Below, one piece after another: positions 17,519 through 26,313 of a stretch of DNA of 64,000 nucleotides. The notes below the pieces were generated by a model. The model saw only the letters and a list, made by a program, of their open reading frames with translations, did not search any database and was not told where the DNA came from. Within the stretch, counting starts at the first letter, position 1. Every line of letters begins with the position of its first letter. Position numbers and translations under genes: made by a program. Source of the DNA: an uncultured Desulfobacter sp. (GTDB taxonomy: Bacteria > Desulfobacterota > Desulfobacteria > Desulfobacterales > Desulfobacteraceae); the NCBI RefSeq assembly GCF_963665355.1, contig NZ_OY762229.1, forward strand, positions 2,294,001 through 2,358,000, in the 5' to 3' direction.

Positions 17519-18535
17519 TTACGAATCATATCCTTTGGGGTTTTTCTGCTGCCAGTGCCATGCATCTTTGCACATATCTTCAATGTCCAGCTCGGCTTTC
17601 CAGCCAAGTTCCCTCTGGGCTTTAGACGGGTCTGCCCAGCATGAGGCAATGTCGCCGGGCCTGCGGGGGGCAATTTCGTATGGGATGTTGTGACCGCAGG
17701 CCTTTTCAAACCCTTTAATCATTTCAATTACGGAATATCCCCGTCCGGTGCCAAGATTGTAAATGCCCACACCCGGGGTTTCCATGAGCCTGGGCAGGCA
17801 GCAGATATGTCCTTTGGCAAGATCGGTGACATGGATGAAATCCCGGACACCTGTCCCGTCCGGTGTCTCGTAATCATTGCCGAAAACATTGACCCGGGGC
17901 AACTGCCCTATGGCCACCCGGGCCACATAAGGCATCAGGTTGTTGGGAATATCCCTGGGGTCTTCGCCAATATCTCCGCTGGGGTGTGCCCCCACCGGGT
18001 TGAAATATCGCAGCAGGGTAATGTGCCATTGGGGATTGGACGTGTACAGGTCGGACAGAATTTCTTCAATCATCAGTTTGGTTCTGCCGTAAGGGTTGGT
18101 TACGGACAAAGGAAAGTCTTCAGTGATGGGGAGATGGGCGGGGTTGCCGTAAACCGTGGCCGATGAAGAAAATACAATGGCAGTAACTCCTGATTTTTCC
18201 ATGGCGGTAATCAGGTTCAGGGTGCCGGTGATATTGTTGTGGTAATATCGCAGAGGCTGGGAAACCGATTCTCCCACAGCTTTAAGGCCTGCAAAATGAA
18301 TCACGGCCTCAATGTCTTTATGGGCATTGAATACCTTAAGGGTGCCGGCTTGATCCAGCAGATCTGTCTGGAAAAATGCAAGGTCTTTTCCCGTAATGTT
18401 TCTGACCCGATCAAGGGCCTTGGCAGATGAGTTGACAAGATTGTCCAGCACAACCACTTCGTGGCCCTGGTTCAGCAGTTCGACGCAGGTATGGCTGCCG
18501 ATATATCCGGCGCCACCGGTAACGAGAATTTTCAT
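17519..18535 (-). CDS. galE: UDP-glucose 4-epimerase GalE
   Basis: This 338-residue short-chain dehydrogenase/reductase of the extended type interconverts UDP-glucose and UDP-galactose with bound NAD. The N-terminal NAD loop is TGGAGYIGSHTCVELL (about residues 6-21). The catalytic Ser/Thr lies in VFSSSATVYGNP (about 119-130), and the YxxxK pair is in PYGRTKLMIEEIL (about 148-160). The C-terminal sugar-binding part has RDFIHVTDLAKGH and YNLGTGRGYSV. Length and motifs match GalE closely. It supplies galactose donors for LPS or exopolysaccharide made by genes further along the window. Confidence 0.94.
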   Translation of the reverse strand: MKILVTGGAGYIGSHTCVELLNQGHEVVVLDNLVNSSAKALDRVRNITGKDLAFFQTDLLDQAGTLKVFNAHKDIEAVIHFAGLKAVGESVSQPLRYYHNNITGTLNLITAMEKSGVTAIVFSSSATVYGNPAHLPITEDFPLSVTNPYGRTKLMIEEILSDLYTSNPQWHITLLRYFNPVGAHPSGDIGEDPRDIPNNLMPYVARVAIGQLPRVNVFGNDYETPDGTGVRDFIHVTDLAKGHICCLPRLMETPGVGIYNLGTGRGYSVIEMIKGFEKACGHNIPYEIAPRRPGDIASCWADPSKAQRELGWKAELDIEDMCKDAWHWQQKNPKGYDS

Positions 18536-18666
18536 GGGATGTCCTTATGATCTGAACGTTATCTCTTTTTTCCAGGAAGCCTGGTTGAATATATCAATGG
18601 ATATCCTACATGGTTTGCCCACGTTTGTACAGGATGTAACCACGATAAAAAGGAAAGGCCGGAACA

Positions 18667-18694
18667 TTGACACACGAAAAAGTATGGTTAAACT
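18667..18694 (+). promoter_or_regulatory. Putative sigma70 promoter of the selenoprotein gene
   Basis: TTGACA (18667-18672) and TAAACT (18689-18694) are separated by 16 bases, about 55 bases before the ATG at 18749. An AGGAG ribosome site lies at 18736-18740. Confidence 0.5.
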
Positions 18695-18748
18695 TATCCC
18701 ATGGGCAACAGGCCTGAAAATGCATACATAAAATAAGGAGTTTTTTTA

Positions 18749-19063
18749 ATGATTGAGCTTTCAGATGCTGCAAAAACGCAGATCGACTATTATTTCCAGG
18801 GGAAGGAACCCACCCCCATTCGTATTTTTCTTAACACAGGCGGCTGAGCGGGGCCTTCCCTTGCTATGGCTCTGGATGAGCCTAAGGACAGTGATGATCT
18901 CTTTGACGTTAAAGAGCTTAAGTTCGTAGTGGACAAAGAGTTTATGGAAAAAGCAAAAAAGATTAAGATTGATTTCAACGGTATGGGGTTCAGCCTTGAT
19001 TCCAGCATTGAACTGGGCGGGGGTGGCAATTGCGGGGGGTGCTCAAGCGGATCCTGCGGGTAG
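18749..19063 (+). CDS. HesB/IscA-like selenoprotein (in-frame TGA read as selenocysteine)
   Basis: ATG at 18749 follows AGGAG by 8 bases. The frame runs 104 residues to TAG at 19061-19063 and is interrupted only by TGA at 18845-18847, codon 33. Reading it as selenocysteine gives RIFLNTGG-U-AGPSLAMALDEPKD, which is the place of the first conserved cysteine in HesB/IscA iron-sulfur carrier proteins. The C-terminus is glycine and cysteine rich (GNCGGCSSGSCG). Translation on both sides of the TGA fits one family, and a hairpin follows the TGA directly. HesB-like selenoproteins are known from sulfate reducers, and selB is in this window. Ordinary gene callers start at the ATG 18866 and lose the first third. 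Function in Fe-S or redox chemistry is inferred. Confidence 0.9.
18845..18874 (+). promoter_or_regulatory. SECIS-like hairpin after the selenocysteine codon
   Basis: After TGA (18845-18847), CGGGGCC (18849-18855) can pair with GGCTCTG (18868-18874), with two G-U pairs, around a 12-base loop. A bacterial SECIS lies in just this place, inside the coding region directly 3' of the UGA, where SelB binds it. Confidence 0.6.
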
Positions 19064-19089
19064 AGGGTTGTCAGGTTTATTGTTGTACA

Positions 19090-19127
19090 GGCGTCTTGGT
19101 TGTGTTTAACACCAAAGACGCCTTTTT
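19090..19127 (+). terminator. Rho-independent terminator after the selenoprotein gene
   Basis: GGCGTCTT (19090-19097) pairs with AAGACGCC (19115-19122), with partial inner pairing GTG/CAC, followed by five T. It is 27 bases after the stop codon. Confidence 0.8.
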
Positions 19128-19143
19128 ATTTTGTGTTCAAACA

Positions 19144-19647
19144 TCAGGTACCTGTGTTTTCGTGTATGGGGCCTGTCACCAGGATGGGGGATGCTTCTAT
19201 CTTGTCCGCGGCCATCAGGCTGACCACCCGCTCAAAGGCGCTCATGATCATCATCTGCTCCCAGTCCTGGATGTCGGAAAATTGGTTTGTAAATGTCTCC
19301 TGGAGTAGAGGCGGCAGGTTTTGGATGATATCCAGGCCTTTTTCCGTAAGAAAAAGACTGACAGCCCTTTTGTCATCCTCTCTTTTTTTTCTGGCAATGT
19401 ATCCACGGTTCTCTAAGCGTTTGGTGATATCTGTTACTGTGGCCTGACTCAGGCTTGTGGCCCGGGATAAGGGCGTAATGGAAATCTGGCCATGGGAGGA
19501 AATTTCCTGGAGCACAATAAGCTGGGGGCCTGTCAGGCCAAATTCTTTGTTCAGCTTTCTGGAATGAATGTCAACGGCCTGGATGATTTTACGAATTGAT
19601 ACCAAAAGAGTTTGACATCTCTGGCGGCTCAGTTTTGTTTCGGGCAT
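19144..19647 (-). CDS. MarR family transcriptional regulator
   Basis: This 167-residue protein has the MarR winged helix-turn-helix. The dimerisation helix comes first (LVSIRKIIQAVDIHSRKLNKEFGLTGPQLIVLQEI), then the recognition region ISITPLSRATSLSQATVTDITKRLENRGYI (about 60-89) and the wing RKKREDDKRAVSLFLTEKG (about 91-109). C-terminal helices complete the dimer interface. The gene is divergent from the lipoprotein gene and shares a 200-base intergenic region that has three TTAG(G)TTC-like words at 19667-19673, 19676-19683 and 19702-19710. Ligand and targets are unknown; autoregulation and control of the divergent gene are plausible. Confidence 0.88.
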   Translation of the reverse strand: MPETKLSRQRCQTLLVSIRKIIQAVDIHSRKLNKEFGLTGPQLIVLQEISSHGQISITPLSRATSLSQATVTDITKRLENRGYIARKKREDDKRAVSLFLTEKGLDIIQNLPPLLQETFTNQFSDIQDWEQMMIMSAFERVVSLMAADKIEASPILVTGPIHENTGT

Positions 19648-19848
19648 GATTTATAATATACTTTAATTAGTTCTTTTAGGTTCGTTTGATGATATAAAGT
19701 CTTAAGGTTCTAATATATACCATTGTCCGGGCAGGAGGCAAGCACCAATGGTTATTGTCCTGCTTGCCCCCTGATATAGACCATGGTAGACTTTTTTATC
19801 ACAAAAGAATTCAAACATATTCCAATGTCAATTTTTCGGGAAAATGCC

Positions 19849-20772
19849 ATGGAGCAACAGAGTATAAAAATGGTTATCAACAGGTGTGCTGTTGTCTGTG
19901 CTGTTATGTTCATGATCCTTGCCGGGATTGCAGGGTGCGGCAGCGGAGAAGAAAAAACGGTGGAAAAAAAGGATACGGATCTGATTCCCGGTAATTGGGT
20001 TTACTACAAAAACCGTACCTATGTTCTCATCGTCATTGATATGAAAGGCACCTGGAAATCTTCGGTGAGAATTGCAGATGTCACTTCCAAAATTGTTGAT
20101 TCCAGGGGAATGGCAAGCGGCATCTGGAATCTGGATGCGGGCCAGCTTATTCTAACTGTTGGGGAGTCCGACATCGAAGATGTCTGGAAAAAGGACAGTA
20201 CCATTTTTTATAAAGTCCTTGAACTCAATGAGCACCTGATGGTTCTTGAAGGCGAAAGCGGTCGCAAGGAGGAATGGAAGAAAGCAACTCCCCAGCCGGG
20301 TAAAGGAGCCATAGATCCCGTCAATCCGATTGTTGCCATGGCCCCCTATGCTGTTAATCTGGACAAGCATTCTTCCAATGTTCAGGATCGCTATCTGTGT
20401 CTGAGCATGCATCTGCAGCTTTTGGAGCTTATGCCTGACCAGCCTGTGCCCCAATTGCATCCCAGGGCCAGGGATGCCGCCATCATGTATCTGTCTTCTT
20501 TGACCTATGATGATGTGTCTGATTTTGATCGTATCAAGGTCCAGGCTGAAAAGGTAAAGGATATTCTCAATCCCTACATGGAGGGCCTGATCAAAGAAGT
20601 CGTGATTGATCATGTGGTCGTAGCCCTTTCTGCCGCCAAGGTGGAAGAATTTATCATTGAACATACTGCTAAACCCGCCCAAAAGGAAACACCCGCTGAC
20701 GGAAAAGAGGGCGAAGCAGGCAAAGACCAGACAGGAAAAGAGGCAAACAAAGAGACACCAGGCGCTGCCTGA
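19849..20772 (+). CDS. Lipoprotein with lipocalin-like and FliL-like regions
   Basis: From ATG 19849 the protein is about 307 residues. It has a hydrophobic signal and a lipobox (MILAGIAGC), so it is probably lipid-anchored through that cysteine. Residues about 45-150 are strand-rich (GNWVYYKNRTYVLIVIDMKGTW...GIWNLDAGQLILTVGE) and read like a lipocalin-type domain. Residues about 165-275 resemble the periplasmic domain of the flagellar protein FliL (DRYLCLSMHLQLLEL, DAAIMYLSSLTYDDV, DHVVVALSAAKVEEF). A Lys/Glu/Gly-rich tail ends the protein. FliL is normally held by a membrane helix, so a lipid-anchored version away from flagellar genes is odd. The open frame extends to 19783; 19870 is another possible start. 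Similarity is by eye only. Confidence 0.6.
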   Translation: MEQQSIKMVINRCAVVCAVMFMILAGIAGCGSGEEKTVEKKDTDLIPGNWVYYKNRTYVLIVIDMKGTWKSSVRIADVTSKIVDSRGMASGIWNLDAGQLILTVGESDIEDVWKKDSTIFYKVLELNEHLMVLEGESGRKEEWKKATPQPGKGAIDPVNPIVAMAPYAVNLDKHSSNVQDRYLCLSMHLQLLELMPDQPVPQLHPRARDAAIMYLSSLTYDDVSDFDRIKVQAEKVKDILNPYMEGLIKEVVIDHVVVALSAAKVEEFIIEHTAKPAQKETPADGKEGEAGKDQTGKEANKETPGAA

Positions 20773-20781
20773 CAGCAGGGA

Positions 20782-21423
20782 TCAGTTCTCCTCTTTGGGT
20801 TTGATGACCAGTACGGCACCGGATTTAAGACTTATTTCGGCGTTGTTCTGTTGGAATACATTGCTGATACCTATGGTTGCTCCCATGCAAAGGCTTTGGT
20901 CCAGCAACGGGTACTCCAGCCCCTTCAGGGTTAGCCCCGTTACCCGGTCCGATATTGGAATGACAGATATCAGGTCTCCAGGTCGGCCCGAAAGAGTCAG
21001 TCGGGAAACAACAATATGGATATCATTACAGGCATCCAGGATCATGGTCGGGATCCCCTGGTCTGCAAGTGTGCGCACGAGAAATATATTGGCCAGGGTA
21101 TGGTCAAGCCGGGTGCTGGTGGCCCCCATAATCACAAGGTTGGTACATCCATGGTCAATGGCATAGTCCATGCACAGCTGCATATCAGTCTGGTCCTTGC
21201 GTACCGGATGCTTGAAAATTTTAATCTGTTTTTCCTTAAAGCATGAAAGGATCTCTTGGGGAATGGAATCAAGGTCGCCGATGATGATCTGGGGGGCAAT
21301 GCCCATGTGGTGAAGATGAACGGCCCCGCCGTCTGCGGCAATAATCATGTCCGCCTGCTGTATCAGGGATAAAAGTCTGTCCGTCTTGGACAGGGTGCCG
21401 TTTGCCACAATGACCATTTTCAT
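20782..21423 (-). CDS. thiN: Thiamine pyrophosphokinase
   Basis: This 213-residue enzyme transfers pyrophosphate from ATP to thiamine. The N-terminal catalytic domain shows DMIIAADGGAVHLHHMGIAPQIIIGDLDSIP (about 29-59), with the acidic GDLDS loop that binds metal and ATP, then HPVRKDQTDMQLCMDYAI and GATSTRLDHTLANIFLV, which are family hallmarks. The C-terminal strand-rich domain that binds thiamine follows (GDLISVIPISDRVTGLTLKGLEYPL). It is convergent with the lipoprotein gene (stops 10 bases apart) and divergent from lptF. Confidence 0.9.
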   Translation of the reverse strand: MKMVIVANGTLSKTDRLLSLIQQADMIIAADGGAVHLHHMGIAPQIIIGDLDSIPQEILSCFKEKQIKIFKHPVRKDQTDMQLCMDYAIDHGCTNLVIMGATSTRLDHTLANIFLVRTLADQGIPTMILDACNDIHIVVSRLTLSGRPGDLISVIPISDRVTGLTLKGLEYPLLDQSLCMGATIGISNVFQQNNAEISLKSGAVLVIKPKEEN

Positions 21424-21525
21424 AATTTACTCTTCATACCAGAAAAATAATATAATGCAAACAATACTGTTGATACCCGAGCCCAACCCCGGATTCCGGC
21501 ACCTTTTAGTCCACGCACTTACTTA

Positions 21526-21554
21526 TTGACACAATGTCCAGGAATTCTTATTTT
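21526..21554 (+). promoter_or_regulatory. Putative sigma70 promoter of the LPS core operon
   Basis: TTGACA (21526-21531), a 17-base spacer and TATTTT (21549-21554) lie directly before the lptF ATG at 21563. Transcription would start at or a few bases before the ATG, so the message would be nearly leaderless. No ribosome site fits between. Confidence 0.5.
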
Positions 21555-21562
21555 CCCAGCCC

Positions 21563-22753
21563 ATGAAGGTTTTCAAACGCATACATACCTATCTGTTTTT
21601 TGAGCTTGTTCCGCCGTTTGTCATAAGCAGCTTTTTTCTGACTTCGGTGTTTTTGATGACCCGGATTCCGGAAATCACCAATATGGTGGTAAACTATAAC
21701 TGCCGTATAACGGATATCCTGCTGTTGATAGCCTGTACCCTGCCGCGGTTCATGGAGTTTACCATTCCCATGTCGGCCATGATTTCAGTGCTTTTAACCA
21801 TCATGCGCATGGCAGGGGAAAATGAAATAATTGCCCTGAAAGGGGCGGGCATGTCATTGTACAAACTTTTGCCGCCGGTGCTCTTCTTTACCGTAACGGC
21901 CCTTTTGATAACCCTGGGAGTGACGGTTTACGGAATCCCCCAGGGAAAACTGGCCCTGAAGATGAAAACCATAGAGCTTGCCCGGACCAGTATTGATGCA
22001 GCACTCCAGGAGCGCCGGTTCAACAGTGAGCTTGACGGGATCATGATTTATGTGGCCCATGTGGATATGAGCACCCGGGAGCTGACGGACGTTTACATTG
22101 AAGACCGCAGAACTGCCGACGTGGTATCTATTTCAACGGCCCCGCGGGGGCGCCTGGTGCGCCAGGGCAACCAGGATCTTTATACCATCCGTCTGTATGA
22201 CGGTATGATCAACCAGGTCAATGTTCACAACCATTCCGTGAATAATATTAATTTCGGGAACTATGACATCAACATTGATCTTGCTGCCATGCAGAAAAAC
22301 TGGTCAGGAAACGTGCGTAAGGATTTTGATGAAATGAGTCTTCATGAACTGCTCCAGCAAATCCAAACGGGCTTTCAATCCCATGACATGGAGAGTGAGG
22401 CGCGCCTGGTACTGCATGAAAAATTTTCCATTCCCTTTGCATGTCTCGCTTTGGGGCTGTTGGCATTCCCTCTGGGAGTCCAATCTGTATCTTTGAGAAA
22501 ATCAGGGGGATTTGGTCTGGGCGTAGGTTTTTTCCTGCTTTATTATCTGCTGCTGGCCATTGGCTGGTCCGGCGGAGAGGCCGGGTATTATCCGCCGGTG
22601 ATTGCCATGTGGCTGCCCAATGTGGTTATCGGGGGCGCGGGTATTTTTCTTTTGAGGCGCAATGCCAGGGAGCGGCCGGTGCATCTGCCCCTGTGGGTAC
22701 ACCATCTTGCCGCAGAAGTTGTGGTCCGTCTTAGAAAAAGGGCAACACCATGA
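21563..22753 (+). CDS. lptF: LPS export ABC transporter permease LptF
   Basis: This 396-residue protein has the YjgP/YjgQ fold. Helices lie at about residues 12-33, 50-75 and 95-118, a periplasmic beta-jellyroll region runs from about 130 to 265, and three C-terminal helices follow (ARLVLHEKFSIPFACLALGLLAFPLGVQS). With LptG and LptB it pulls LPS from the inner membrane into the LptA bridge. It is the first gene of the plus-strand LPS operon and overlaps lptG by four bases (ATGA). Assignment as LptF rather than LptG follows gene order and the N-terminal sequence. The ATPase gene lptB is not in the window. Confidence 0.93.
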   Translation: MKVFKRIHTYLFFELVPPFVISSFFLTSVFLMTRIPEITNMVVNYNCRITDILLLIACTLPRFMEFTIPMSAMISVLLTIMRMAGENEIIALKGAGMSLYKLLPPVLFFTVTALLITLGVTVYGIPQGKLALKMKTIELARTSIDAALQERRFNSELDGIMIYVAHVDMSTRELTDVYIEDRRTADVVSISTAPRGRLVRQGNQDLYTIRLYDGMINQVNVHNHSVNNINFGNYDINIDLAAMQKNWSGNVRKDFDEMSLHELLQQIQTGFQSHDMESEARLVLHEKFSIPFACLALGLLAFPLGVQSVSLRKSGGFGLGVGFFLLYYLLLAIGWSGGEAGYYPPVIAMWLPNVVIGGAGIFLLRRNARERPVHLPLWVHHLAAEVVVRLRKRATP

Positions 22754-23829
22754 TCAGTTGCCTGCACCGATACTGGTTTAAGGAATTTGCCAGAATCTTT
22801 ATTGTTATCCAGGCGTTGATTCTGGTGTTGTTTGTTTTCATTGATTACCTGTCCCATATGAACAGGATCCTTGAACACGATGTGGGGTTTGCCAGGGGCC
22901 TTTGGTATGTGCTGCTCAAGCTTCCCTATATGTTTGCTCAGTTCACACCGGCAGGGTTGCTTTTAGCGGTTATCTGCGTATTTGGCATTATGAATCGTGC
23001 CGGTGAACTGACTGCATTGAAGTCTTCGGGGATCTCGGTTTATTTTCTGGTGAAGCCGGCCATTTTGGCAGGCGTTGGGTTGGCCCTTTTGATGATCCTT
23101 TTGACAGAGACTTTGATTCCTGTGTCCATGGCCCGTTCTAACCATATACGTTACAACGAGATGTCCAGCAGCGGCGGTGTTGTTCATGCCAGAAAAGATA
23201 TCTGGATCCGTTCGGACAACATGCTGGCGCATATTAATTTTTTTGATCCGGCCCAAAAGACTGTGGCTGGTGTCACATGTACCACCATGGACGCCGGGTT
23301 CAAGATTTCTTCCCGCATTGATGCGGCAAAAGGGTACTATGACAACGGCCAATGGATACTGGAAGATGTTCTGGAGCAGGTGTATGACCCTGAAATTGGT
23401 GACTATCATGTGGTTATAAGACCGAAACAAGCCATCTCCCTTGCCCTGAAACCTGACGACCTTGTCCGCATGGCCCAGAAAACCAATGAAATGAGTTATA
23501 CCGAGCTTAGACGATATGTGGCAAAAGTTACGGCCGAAGGATATGATGCCACCACGTACAAGGTTGATATGTACGGGAAGCTGGCCTTCCCCTTTATCTG
23601 CGTGATCATGGCCTTGACAGGGGCTGCCACGGGCATGAGAGGCTTTGTGAAAAACAACCTTCCCGTGGGCATTGCCGTGGGCGTGGGATTTTGTTTCCTG
23701 TACTGGTTTGTCTTCGGGTTTACCGCTTCCCTGGGCTATGCAAAGATGCTGCCGCCGATGCTGGCAGTCTGGGTGAGTAATTTGGTTTTTCTATGCCTGG
23801 GCTGTATATACCTGATCCAGACGGAATGA
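22750..23829 (+). CDS. lptG: LPS export ABC transporter permease LptG
   Basis: This 359-residue paralogue of LptF has the same layout: N-terminal helices (EFARIFIVIQALILVLFVFIDYL), the FTPAGLLLAVICVFGIMNRAGELTALKSSG region that contacts the LptB ATPase, a periplasmic domain at about 130-260, and C-terminal helices (KLAFPFICVIMALTGAATGMRG). It completes the LptFG heterodimer with the upstream gene, whose stop overlaps its start as ATGA. WaaA follows one base after its stop. Confidence 0.93.
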   Translation: MISCLHRYWFKEFARIFIVIQALILVLFVFIDYLSHMNRILEHDVGFARGLWYVLLKLPYMFAQFTPAGLLLAVICVFGIMNRAGELTALKSSGISVYFLVKPAILAGVGLALLMILLTETLIPVSMARSNHIRYNEMSSSGGVVHARKDIWIRSDNMLAHINFFDPAQKTVAGVTCTTMDAGFKISSRIDAAKGYYDNGQWILEDVLEQVYDPEIGDYHVVIRPKQAISLALKPDDLVRMAQKTNEMSYTELRRYVAKVTAEGYDATTYKVDMYGKLAFPFICVIMALTGAATGMRGFVKNNLPVGIAVGVGFCFLYWFVFGFTASLGYAKMLPPMLAVWVSNLVFLCLGCIYLIQTE

Positions 23830-23830
23830 T

Positions 23831-25138
23831 GTGGATGCCATGATTTTTTTTTACCATGTCCTCACCCTGGTGGTTTTTTTTCTGTGCCTGCCTTTTTTAC
23901 CTTTTGTCTGGATGTTTTCAGCCAAACGGCGGGCCAATCTGCTGCAACGCCTGGGGGTGTTTACCCGGATTCCTGAAAAAGAGACCAACGCGCGCAGGAT
24001 ATGGGTTCATGCCCTGTCCGTGGGTGAAGTGAACTCAAGTGTACCCCTGGTCACCGCCTTGAAAAAAAAGTATCCGGCCCACGATATCGTTTTCACCGCA
24101 TCCACAAAAACAGGATTTGAGCGGGCTTTAGATCTGATGAACCCGGACCGGTCTGGCTCTGCGGTCGCAACACTGGGGTATTTCCCTTTTGATATCTGGT
24201 TTTCCGTGAACCGGGTTGCTTCACGAATTTCACCGGATATCGTTTGTCTGGTGGAGACGGATTTATGGCCGGGGTTTTTGTCTGTGGTGCATCAACGCGG
24301 GATTCCCGTGGTCCTTGTCAATGCCCGGTTATCTCCGAGGTCATTGAAAGGGTACCAGCGTATGGGAAGCCTGGCCAGTCTTTTTTTCTCAACGCTTTCC
24401 TGTGTCATGGCCCAGAGTTTTGAGGATGCGTCGGGTTTTGAACAGCTTGGGGTGGCCGGGGACAGGATTCTGGTGACCGGTAATATCAAGTATGATCAGC
24501 CCTGTCCCGCATTGTCTGATGAAGATAGGGCCATTCTTATCCGGGAGTTGGGATTTTCCCCCCAGGATCGGATATGGATCGCCGGTTCCACCCATTCCGG
24601 GGAAGAATCCATGGTGATCCGGGCGTTTATCCAGGCAAGGCAGATCGATCCCGGACTTAAACTTGTCATTGCCCCCCGGGATCCGGGCCGATGTCCGGCT
24701 TTGCTCCGGGAGCTGCCATTAACCGGATTCAAAGTCGCATGTTATCTGGATCACCTGGAAAGCAAGAAAGATGCTGATATCATGTTTGTCAACACCATCG
24801 GCATTCTGGCCAGAACCTATGCGGTCTGTGTGTGTGCATTTGTGGGCGGATCCCTTGTGGCCCGGGGCGGGCATAACCTTCTGGAACCGGCCATGTTTGG
24901 AAAGCCTGTGTTGTTTGGACCCCATATGACCGATTTTCGTGATATGGCCCGGTTGTTTATCCAGGGCCAGGGCGGCATCCAGGTTGAAGATGAAAAGGAT
25001 CTGGTCTTTGAATTGAAAAAAATACTGCAAGATTCGGGTCACTACACCCGTACCGGGCACAATGCCAGGCAAATTTTTAACAGCAACTCAGGGGCTATAA
25101 ACGCCTGTTTACGCCAAATGGAGGGAGTCCTTGATTAA
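23831..25138 (+). CDS. waaA: 3-deoxy-D-manno-octulosonic acid (Kdo) transferase
   Basis: This 435-residue GT30 glycosyltransferase adds Kdo residues to the lipid A precursor lipid IVA. An N-terminal membrane anchor (about 5-25) precedes the acceptor-binding domain with WVHALSVGEVNSS (about 58-70) and DIVCLVETDLWPGFL (about 138-152). The CMP-Kdo-binding half has the family signature GGSLVARGGHNLLEPAMFGKPVLFGPH (about 337-363). The start is GTG at 23831 or ATG at 23840. The neighbouring kdnA, kdnB and kdsB genes suggest that the sugar it transfers is partly or wholly 8-amino-Kdo. Confidence 0.93.
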   Translation: MDAMIFFYHVLTLVVFFLCLPFLPFVWMFSAKRRANLLQRLGVFTRIPEKETNARRIWVHALSVGEVNSSVPLVTALKKKYPAHDIVFTASTKTGFERALDLMNPDRSGSAVATLGYFPFDIWFSVNRVASRISPDIVCLVETDLWPGFLSVVHQRGIPVVLVNARLSPRSLKGYQRMGSLASLFFSTLSCVMAQSFEDASGFEQLGVAGDRILVTGNIKYDQPCPALSDEDRAILIRELGFSPQDRIWIAGSTHSGEESMVIRAFIQARQIDPGLKLVIAPRDPGRCPALLRELPLTGFKVACYLDHLESKKDADIMFVNTIGILARTYAVCVCAFVGGSLVARGGHNLLEPAMFGKPVLFGPHMTDFRDMARLFIQGQGGIQVEDEKDLVFELKKILQDSGHYTRTGHNARQIFNSNSGAINACLRQMEGVLD

Positions 25139-26282
25139 ATCCTGGGCGGATCGGATAGAGACGCGGGTATTGCAGACCATGGAAACCCCCGGCCTATTTG
25201 CTCCGTTTTCCTTTGATCAGGTGCTGGCCGGTTTTTCCACTGTGTATAAAGCCTTGGTGACACTGCGTTATGCCATGTATGGGGCTGGGGTCCTAAAAAC
25301 CAGGCATTTGGGCTGCCCTGTGATTTCCATCGGCAACCTGGCCGTGGGCGGATCAGGTAAAACCCCCATGGCGGTGTGGCTGGGCAAAATGCTGGTGGAA
25401 AAAGGGCTGCGTCCTGTGGTGATCAGCCGGGGCTACCGAGGAACCCTTGACGCCGGGGCTGCTGTGGTATCTGATGGCCGGGATATTTTTCTTGACTCAA
25501 AAACCTGCGGTGATGAGCCTTATATGATGGCCATGGAAAGGGCTTTCCCCGTGGTGGTGGGCAAAGATCGGTATCGGGCAGGCCTTATGGCGTTGGAGGA
25601 CTTTGCACCGGATGTGGTGATTCTGGATGATGCCTTCCAGCACCTCAAACTGGGCCGGGATCTGAATCTGGTGCTTGTGGACTGTAACCAGCCCCTGGGA
25701 AACGGGCGCATGCTCCCGGCAGGCCGGCTGCGTGAAACGCTTGGCATGGCCAAAGACAGAATTGATGGCATCGTGTTTACCCGATGTCCCATGGATATCC
25801 TTCAGGGATCCGGGCGTCCATCCCAGGTCAAGGAGATTATGGAAACATTGCCGTCGGTGCCTGCTTTTTTCTGCAGGCATGAGCCTTTTGTGGCGCAATT
25901 ATTCCCGGCCAGGGGCAGTAAAACAGAACATATTCAATCCGGGTGTTTAACAGGAAGAACCGCTGTTCTTTTTTCAGGCCTGGCCCGGAACGCAGCCTTT
26001 GCACAATCCGTCCAGGATCTGGATGTCAACATTGCCGCGCACCTTGAATTTTGTGACCATTACAGGTATAACGAGCCTGATTTTGACCGGATTTTGGCCC
26101 GGGCAAAAGCCTTGAACGTTGATCTTATTCTGACAACCCGGAAAGACTGGGTCAAAGCAAACCCGGCCTGCTTCAGGGATGTGACCGTTGCTGTCATTGA
26201 TGTCCGGTTACGATTCCGGGATCCCGGACGTCTGGAGAAATTTGTTTTGGGCAACACATTCGGTCAGGCTGCTGCTTCATGA
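25131..26282 (+). CDS. lpxK: Tetraacyldisaccharide 4'-kinase LpxK
   Basis: This 383-residue kinase phosphorylates the 4' position of the tetraacyl disaccharide to give lipid IVA. Its P-loop is ISIGNLAVGGSGKTPMAVWL (about 66-85). The LpxK hallmarks VISRGYRG and CGDEPYMMA follow, then VILDDAFQHLKLGRDLNLVLVD (about 164-185) and LPAGRLRE. The start is TTG at 25131, preceded by GGAGG and overlapping the waaA stop by 8 bases, so translation should be coupled. In most bacteria LpxK acts before WaaA; here the genes are in the reverse order. Confidence 0.93.
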   Translation: MIKSWADRIETRVLQTMETPGLFAPFSFDQVLAGFSTVYKALVTLRYAMYGAGVLKTRHLGCPVISIGNLAVGGSGKTPMAVWLGKMLVEKGLRPVVISRGYRGTLDAGAAVVSDGRDIFLDSKTCGDEPYMMAMERAFPVVVGKDRYRAGLMALEDFAPDVVILDDAFQHLKLGRDLNLVLVDCNQPLGNGRMLPAGRLRETLGMAKDRIDGIVFTRCPMDILQGSGRPSQVKEIMETLPSVPAFFCRHEPFVAQLFPARGSKTEHIQSGCLTGRTAVLFSGLARNAAFAQSVQDLDVNIAAHLEFCDHYRYNEPDFDRILARAKALNVDLILTTRKDWVKANPACFRDVTVAVIDVRLRFRDPGRLEKFVLGNTFGQAAAS

Positions 26283-26313
26283 TAAGCCATGACCATTGAA
26301 TCGGAACACATAC

